NCBI RefSeq assembly: GCF_000003815.2
Contig: NC_049982.1
Span: 15,651,704 to 15,715,703, forward strand
Direction: 5' to 3'
DNA length: 64,000 nt
Source of the DNA: Branchiostoma floridae
Lineage: Eukaryota; Chordata; Leptocardii; Amphioxiformes; Branchiostomatidae
The notes under the pieces are model-generated. The model did not search any database and was not told the DNA's origin. It saw nothing but the letters and a program-made list of their open reading frames with translations. Position 1 is the first letter of the stretch, and each line of letters opens with the position of its first letter. Positions 57,801-64,000 of this stretch are shown piece by piece. The position numbers and the translations under genes are program-made.

Positions 57801-60800
57801 AGTACCACACCCACACATCAACGTTTCTTTTCAAAGGGGGAAAAGAAATCAGGGGGAAATTCTGCAATCAACCACTCCACTAAGTGCCTTCTGATAATGT
57901 TTTTTTTTAACTAATAAAAGTGAATTGCTTTAGTTGATTAGCACATATAAAACATTAGAAGGTGTAAATGTTTCTCACTTAATCCATTGTTGCTTGACAT
58001 TCTTATATGACTCTGCCATAGTACAGGCTCAAAGAGTGTATCATTGCCAATAGTAACCCCTTGATGATTTGTGTTCTTTTGTTATCTACTCTAGTCTAGA
58101 TATCAAGTCATCCATCGACCTTGACATAAAGCTGCAAGGTCATCGTCTTCAGCTGATGATTAATTCCATCAACATACAACTGCAGAAACTCAGGTAGGAA
58201 GCTGAAATCATTGTTTGTGAGAAAAAGTAATAGGAATATCTTAATCCAATTGCAATAGGAAGAAAAAGTGTGTTTAACATTTACAGCTTCAAGAATAATA
58301 TAACTGAGTTCAGACAGTGGCTCAGGGTGCTTCAAAGACCTTTTGTAGCATGTTGGTCAGACAAAGAAACAGATTTGCTGACCACTGCACTATATATGAC
58401 ATACAATATTGTTGCCCATAGTCTAATAACATAAAAATCCCTAGTCAAAGCTGATTCAAGTTCCATATACCTTTCTACAGGCACAAAGGTGAGATCTCCA
58501 GACCCATCCTTGACAGGGTCCAGGACAAGTTCAATAAGGCATGGCGAGCCCTCTGCAGACGTCTGGGTGAGGAGTATCAGAAAGCATTGAGCAGGCTTCA
58601 TAAGAGGCTGGCAGCTAAGAACAAGGTAAGCAGTGTCAACAAAATTGCAGAAGGAGGCAAAGGGAGAGATGTATAGGAGATGTATATCTTTACAGACTCC
58701 TGACTAATAGCCAGTGTTTCAGCACCTTGGAGAGGAATGGAATCCATACACAAAATGCAAACATATACAGTTGTGTCACATGGTTTTCCTGTCATGAGGA
58801 ACTTGATATCCAGGTTGTTTCATTGATCAATTAATACATCCATTGATATTATGTCTTCCTACCTATAAGGACAACGTAGACAGCCTCCATAAGAAGCATG
58901 AGGAAGAGAGAAAGCAGCTGATTGACAGGACGACCAACACCCCTGAGAAGGAACGTCGTGAGCTGGTGAAACTGCTGGACCAGCAGCACCAGGTGGAGAC
59001 AGAGGAGCTCTCATACAGGCTACAGCTGGAGCAGGCAGAGGAGGAGGAGAAAATCAGGAAGGTGGGACAGATAGGAAGATCTGAAGAAGGGACATTATAA
59101 AACTTTTATATGTGTGTTCTCATTCATATTGTCAAGGATGGATTTTAGTCATTCAGAACACAAAAACACATTTGCTAAAGCATACTTAACATCAAAGCAT
59201 TGTACAAAATAGCAGTGTAATGAGGTAATGAATTTCATATTTCAAAATATACTTCATTTCCTGTTGCATCTCATCCCCTTTAGGAGTTTGAGTTGAAGAA
59301 GCGTGTCGGTCTGAAGGAGCTGCAGCACAACCTCCTGAAGGATCTGGCGGAGCAGGCAGAGCTGTCAGAGGAGGAGGCTGCACGGATCATGAGGGAACAT
59401 AAGGAGAACCAGGCAACCATCAACAGGCTGATGGACGAGGAGATGTCACGGCAAAGGATGCTGCTGGAGGAGAAGCTGGCACAGAGGAGAGCCATGGCAA
59501 AGGCTAAGGTAGGTAACAACAGTACAGTCACAGGGATGAGGACTTCTCTTACTTAGCCTATTGGGGTCAAAACAATAAGTACAAATCATACTGCTGAAGA
59601 AAACAAGGAGTAAAAGCACCAACAGATAGAATATTGGTGGTAGTCTTTTGGTACACAAGGAGAGCCAAGAGCTAAGGTCGATGTATATGTGGTTATACAG
59701 TTTTTTTTATTAGTCCCCTCTTAGTTATATTGATGTAAACAGGGTTTAAAAGCTTTGACCAATCAAAGGTTGGTTAAGTTTAAGTTGTAACATCTTTGAA
59801 ACATAGGGATGGCCATGGTAAATCTTAAAGAATGCACAAATGCAGGGACCTGATGCAACATGAACCAACAGTAACAACAAGTGTATTGAATTGAAGCATT
59901 AGTAACTGTTATGATATGTATTTATCATTTGATATCAAGCTATGCTACTGAGTTTTGAGTTAAAACATTTTGTGTGACCTTGTAACCATTTGCTTGTGCA
60001 GGAGCATCAGGAAGACCATAACAAAAAGGTGCTGAACACTCTGGCCACACAGCAGGCAGGCATTGTGCAGGAGATGCGAGAGTAAGTCATTCTATACTCT
60101 CAGAATCTTAAACTGTGAAAATGCACTTTTTAATCAATGGAATAAAATGGTGGGATAATGTATATTTTCAATTGCTGGGTCTATGAATCTTTATATGAAT
60201 TAACTCTGGTCTCTGCCTACTCAAGAATAATCCCAGTACTATATTACCAAGTTACCAAATAGCAGCTGTCATTATCTTTTGCTCTCAGAGATGGGAAGTT
60301 GTCAGCTGAGCAGGAGCAAATGTTCAAAGAGAGGATTCGCAGAGAGATGTTGGCGGCCAGGGAAAGGCACGATAAGTCACGGGAGTCACAAGAAGCAGCA
60401 CTCCAGAAGCGTCTTGCTGAGCTTAAGAAGAAGCGGCTGGCTGAGAAGGAGGCAGAGCAGCGGCAAGAAGTGGATGAGTTTGAGAAGAAGCAGCAGGAGA
60501 TGCAGAGTGAGGGGGAGGGAGGTTAGTGCAGTAGTTGTCAACATGCACAAAGTTAATAGCAAACAGTAGATTTTCAGATATCAGGCAATAAAAGTCAGAA
60601 CAAATTTGCTTCCATACCAACTTCTTAAAACATTTTTTGTTCTAAGCACATTGTGAATATATGTTCCAGATGCTGAGGACTACATTGATGCACGTCACCA
60701 GCTGATGTCTCGCCATGTCACAGAGATGAACAACCTTGAGATTTCATTGGACAAGGATGCCTCGGACCAGCTGGACAGGCTGACCTTTGACCTGACAAAG

Positions 60801-63800
60801 ATGGCCCAGGATGAAATTGTGCTGTTCAAGGACAAGCTTTGTGCTGAACTTGGAAGTGCTGGTAAAATGAATTTACATACATTGTTTTGATTTCATATAA
60901 ACTTTCTTTTTTTTTTTGGTTGGAGGAAAGAATGAAACCACCATATGTATTGATCTGCACTTCAGAAAAAGATATATATGCACATATCCAATATTATTCA
61001 GGCCTCTCTCTGTTTACTTTTCTACAAACACTTTGGTGCATGGACAAGTCCACATCAGGAAATTTTTGCCAAAGAACATTGCATCATATTGATAAAATGT
61101 GTATATGAAAAAAGATGCAATGTCTGCAAAGCAGCGAAAAAGATTTTATAAAAGAAATTACTGACTTAAAGTGCTCTTATCTCTGTAAAACGTCAGGACT
61201 GAAAGAGAAGCAGAAGAATGAGATTCTTGCCCAACATCAGCGAGAACTGGAGCAGCTTAATGAAGTCCACGAGGAGCAGAAGAGGAAGCAGACACGGGAG
61301 CTGGAGCGTCGTCTGGAGGAGAAGAGAGCGGAGCTGGCCAAGAGGGCAGAGCTGGAGAGGCAGGAGCAGGAGAAGATACGGGCCAGGGAGGAGAAAATTG
61401 TCGGGTTAGTAAGCTTAGGTTGGTCAGACCTACAGAACTCTGCTTTATGCTGATTATGACACTGCATCCTGTTGAGAGCATGACAAAAGCTCTGGATTAT
61501 ATGGTTGGAAGTTAAAAAACAGCCTGCCTGCTGGACTTCTGAGCACTGGTATGCACGCTACTGCTGCATGCTCTTTGTAGAAAATGTCACAAGTATGCAA
61601 AAAAGAATTGCATACTTCTTAAAAACAGCATCCGTACATTATCTGGACCAATCATGATTGATTTGAAGTTGTTGCTATTTTCAGACACTTGATCAATGCA
61701 CAGACAGCCATCTCTGAGGAGGACAAGGAGAAGATTCTGAGGGAACATGAGAAAAATGTGGCAACACTTGAGAACAACCTGACCTTGAACAAGCTCCACC
61801 AGCGTCGCATGTTGGAGGAGAAGCTTGCCCAGAGGAGAGCCAAAGCCATGGAGAAACTGCAGAAGAAACAAATCAAGCAGGAAAAGGTGCATGTTTGTTT
61901 CTCCAGTCATATCCCAACTCCAAACGTTCACTACAACAATAAATTCAGGCAGAAAGTCAGCATATGTCAGAAGTTTGTATGCTCAGTCAGATGACTGCAG
62001 CTTTTGATGATGTCTTCTATTTGGATGGTTCTCTTCCAATTTTTATCTTCATTGGCAAAGACAGTCATGGTCATAGTCAATACGTAGAGCTTGCTTGTTG
62101 TTGGTTTCAAGTAATTCAAACTGAAGTATGACAATTCATGCAAACATCTGATCTTGGACTCCACAGAAGCGCCAGCGTTACCGTGGCAGTGACTCGGAGG
62201 GAGAGCTGGACGATGTGAGCCTGCTGAAGCAGCAGCTGCAGGAGAGGATCAGCCTGCTGTCGGAGGAGAGTCAGGCCAGGATGGATGACGACATAGAAAC
62301 TGTGAGCACCATATTTACATGTCCTACTGATCAGTTAGTTCTACTGTCCTTGTTACTATCTTCGTACTATCCACGCTATCTATTCTATGCTGAATACTGT
62401 ATATCTACCTTGTCCTTGGTGCTGAATACTTAACACAATATCAACTCAGTCCATATTGCCGAATACTAAATATCTACCCTGTCCTTGGTGCTTAATACTA
62501 TTCATACCTTAGTATGTCCTTAGTACTGAATCTACTTTGCCCTTGGTGCCAAATGATATGCAAAGTCTCTACCCTACCCTCTTCATTGCTGAATACTGTA
62601 CAAACTGTCTACTCTGTCCTTGGTGCTGAATTCTATGTGCACTTACTAACGTTGCTCCTGGTACTGACTATTATTGATACTAGACAAACTGCCCTTAACG
62701 CTGAATAGCACTCACACTATTTCTGGCTGCTAAATTCCCTGCCCATGGTGCTAAATACCCTTAACATGGATCACACACTCTCCTTATGGCTGTCCACACC
62801 AACACCCCTCTAGCACTTGTTTGGCCAATATGTTCCCCCCTAACACCAGCCCCCCTGCTCCCCAGATCCGTGTGGAGATGCTACAGGAGCGAGCGCAGGC
62901 CCTGAAGGACCAGGAGGAGCGGCTGGGGGGGCTCCTGTCATCACTGCAGATGGAGAGGGCTCGAGAGGTCAGTGCTTACTGTGCATATTGCATATGGTAC
63001 AAATAGAGCATATATGATTTGGTGCTTTCTGGGATCACAGTTTCATGTTGCCAATGTCACCAAATCTGAGGTCTTAGTATTGGGGTTTAATACTTATTAT
63101 ATAGTATCAGTTCTAAGGTTCAATAACGAGGGCGAGGTATTGAAAGTTGATGCAGAGAGCCAATTTAGGCTAATGTGGAGAGTCCAATGATTTAAAGCAA
63201 TAATGAAATTCCGTAATAGAATGCAATGCAACACAATATATTACATGTTGGAGGACTCATGCCGTTCTTTTGTTCAGCTTGCCACCATAGAGGAGCAGAG
63301 AGAAGCGCTGAACAAGCTGACCACCAACCTCGTTGACGAGCTGAGTGACAAGGGGGTGCTGACTGACCCTGAGTGTAAAAAAGTCATTGAGCAGCACAAA
63401 AAGGTACAGACCAACTTCTGGCTGTTGAATCATAATATATCATTTGTTGATCGAAAATAAATGATCATGTTGATAAGAGTTAGACATGCAGGTAATAAGA
63501 TTAGCAAGGTAATAGTTACTAAAGCAACAGTTTATTGGATAATATATACATAGAATGGTGTAAAATTTAGGTTAATCCCTTGTCTTCAAATGGTTAACCA
63601 GTAATGAGGGCAAGCATTAAAGTTGACAAATAAAATCCTTAATTGTTTAGGATGTGGACAAACTTGAGAAGAAGCTGCACCACCAGCGCCAGCGGCAGGA
63701 GGAGGAGCTGAAGAAGAAGCTGACAGAGAAGATGATGCAGCGGGAGAAGTCCATGCTCCAGCTGCATGAGGAGAGGCTGAGGGAGATCCACAGTCAGGAG

Positions 63801-63874
63801 GCCAGCAAGACTGCTGCAAGATTCAAGATGGCTGCCATGAAGAACAAGTACATGATGGAGAGCGAAAAGCAACG
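51837..63874 (+). CDS. EVC2: EVC2 (limbin), 3' end beyond window
   Basis: Partner of EVC in ciliary Hedgehog signalling. 23 exons seen: 51837-52604, 52833-53082, 53578-53751, 55048-55295, 55444-55599, 55882-56095, 56450-56592, 56746-56817, 57204-57326, 57652-57797, 58095-58193, 58481-58625, 58870-59061, 59284-59508, 60002-60081, 60289-60521, 60670-60861, 61197-61404, 61685-61886, 62167-62301, 62866-62967, 63278-63403 and 63651-63874. That is at least 1485 residues (human 1308). Signal peptide (about 1-31); large ectodomain of beta-rich, repeat-like segments with many N-glycosylation sequons; an RRRRKR basic site (438-443); TM segment (about 682-706); then charged coiled coils with repeated EEKLAQRRA units to the window end. 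All introns are GT-AG with matching phases. Head to head with EVC, as in human. Confidence 0.9.
53866..54087. mobile_element. TA-flanked MITE, family 1, copy in EVC2 intron
   Basis: Same family as 47847-48064. Ends ACGCTGGTTCACC and GGTGAACTAGCGT are inverted, with TA at both outer sides. The interior shares GGGATATCAAGTCGA and AACGGATATAGGTTACC with the other copy. About 222 bases, no coding. Confidence 0.82.
54088..55047. other. EVC2 intron 3, rest
   Basis: Nothing coding or repetitive recognised between the MITE and exon 4. Confidence 0.5.
59650..59682 (+). pseudogene. Decayed copy of the end of EVC2 exon 14
   Basis: An intron segment reading GGTACACAAGGAGAGCCAAG then AGCTAAGGT resembles the end of exon 14, where GGCACAGAGGAGAGCCATGG leads to GGCTAAGG|T (about 59478-59509). 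It looks like a relic of a duplicated LAQRRA repeat unit. The match is short, so chance is not excluded. Confidence 0.35.
62330..62790. repeat. Degenerate array of a CTTGGTGCTGAATACT motif in EVC2 intron 20
   Basis: About ten imperfect occurrences of (TGTC)CTTGGTGCTGAATACT spaced roughly 30-60 bases fill most of the intron; examples begin near 62413, 62484, 62541, 62618 and 62745. A single similar motif (TGTCCTTGGTGCTGAATTA) sits in an EVC intron at about 42784. It appears to be an old, decayed minisatellite. Confidence 0.6.
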
Positions 63875-64000
63875 GTAAGGACATAATATCATTGTTGTCT
63901 GACATATGATAATAATGGCCAATGATTCTTCCATTTTCTTCATCTGAAAAGCAAGAACTTTTGACAGTGCAGCTTAATGATGATATCTAAACACTGAGGT
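63875..64000. other. EVC2 intron running off the window
   Basis: A GTAAGG donor follows the last exon at 63875. No further exon is visible before the window ends, so the EVC2 C-terminus is missing. Confidence 0.8.

Noticed and set aside
61237-61481. Ser/Cys-rich antisense frames opposite EVC and EVC2 coiled-coil exons
   Set aside because: Mirror frames of GAG/AAG-rich coding sequence (here, at 59280-59531 and at 41516-41737); no independent support.

Overview
This is an intron-rich animal genome window. The orthologues are close to vertebrate ones, but the introns and gene arrangement are not vertebrate, so the best guess is an invertebrate deuterostome, most likely a lancelet (Branchiostoma). 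That guess rests on gene content and style, not on any search. There are no prokaryotic features. One 100-base run of N (1288-1387) is an assembly gap. I traced exons by hand from GT/AG boundaries, reading-frame continuity and family knowledge. Codon phase closes across every intron of every gene except one EVC exon, which is one base short.

Layout. (1) 13-1287, minus strand: 3' part of SNRPA (U1A snRNP protein), its start lost in the gap. (2) 2696-6027 and 7356-10249, plus strand: a tandem pair of secreted proteins with identical eight-exon structure: signal peptide, eight-cysteine module, linker, and a GHL10/DUF187-like TIM-barrel domain. (3) 11276-14777, minus: QDPR. (4) 15605-20266, plus: KCMF1, head to head with QDPR and carrying a minor-class AT-AC intron. 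(5) 20267-26552: intergenic, dominated by a 4.3-kb TTAA-flanked inverted repeat with smaller transposons in its loop. (6) 26553-32293, minus: PGM3. (7) 34561-38008, plus: MGAT2 with eight coding exons; a 51-codon membrane-peptide ORF lies just upstream. (8) 40467-50771, minus: EVC (26 exons). (9) 51837-63874, plus: EVC2 (23 exons seen, 3' end beyond the window).

Themes. Three divergent pairs are present: QDPR/KCMF1, PGM3/MGAT2 and EVC/EVC2. PGM3 acts in UDP-GlcNAc synthesis and MGAT2 spends UDP-GlcNAc on N-glycans. EVC and EVC2 form the ciliary Hedgehog-signalling complex, and their head-to-head order matches that of human. In this window both proteins carry recognisable copies of the same ~50-residue coiled-coil unit, which suggests that the pair arose by inverted duplication.

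Mobile DNA is non-autonomous: a Mutator-like element with 10-bp target duplications in QDPR intron 1, a hAT-like MITE, a TA-flanked MITE, and a second TA-flanked MITE family with one copy in an EVC intron and one in an EVC2 intron.
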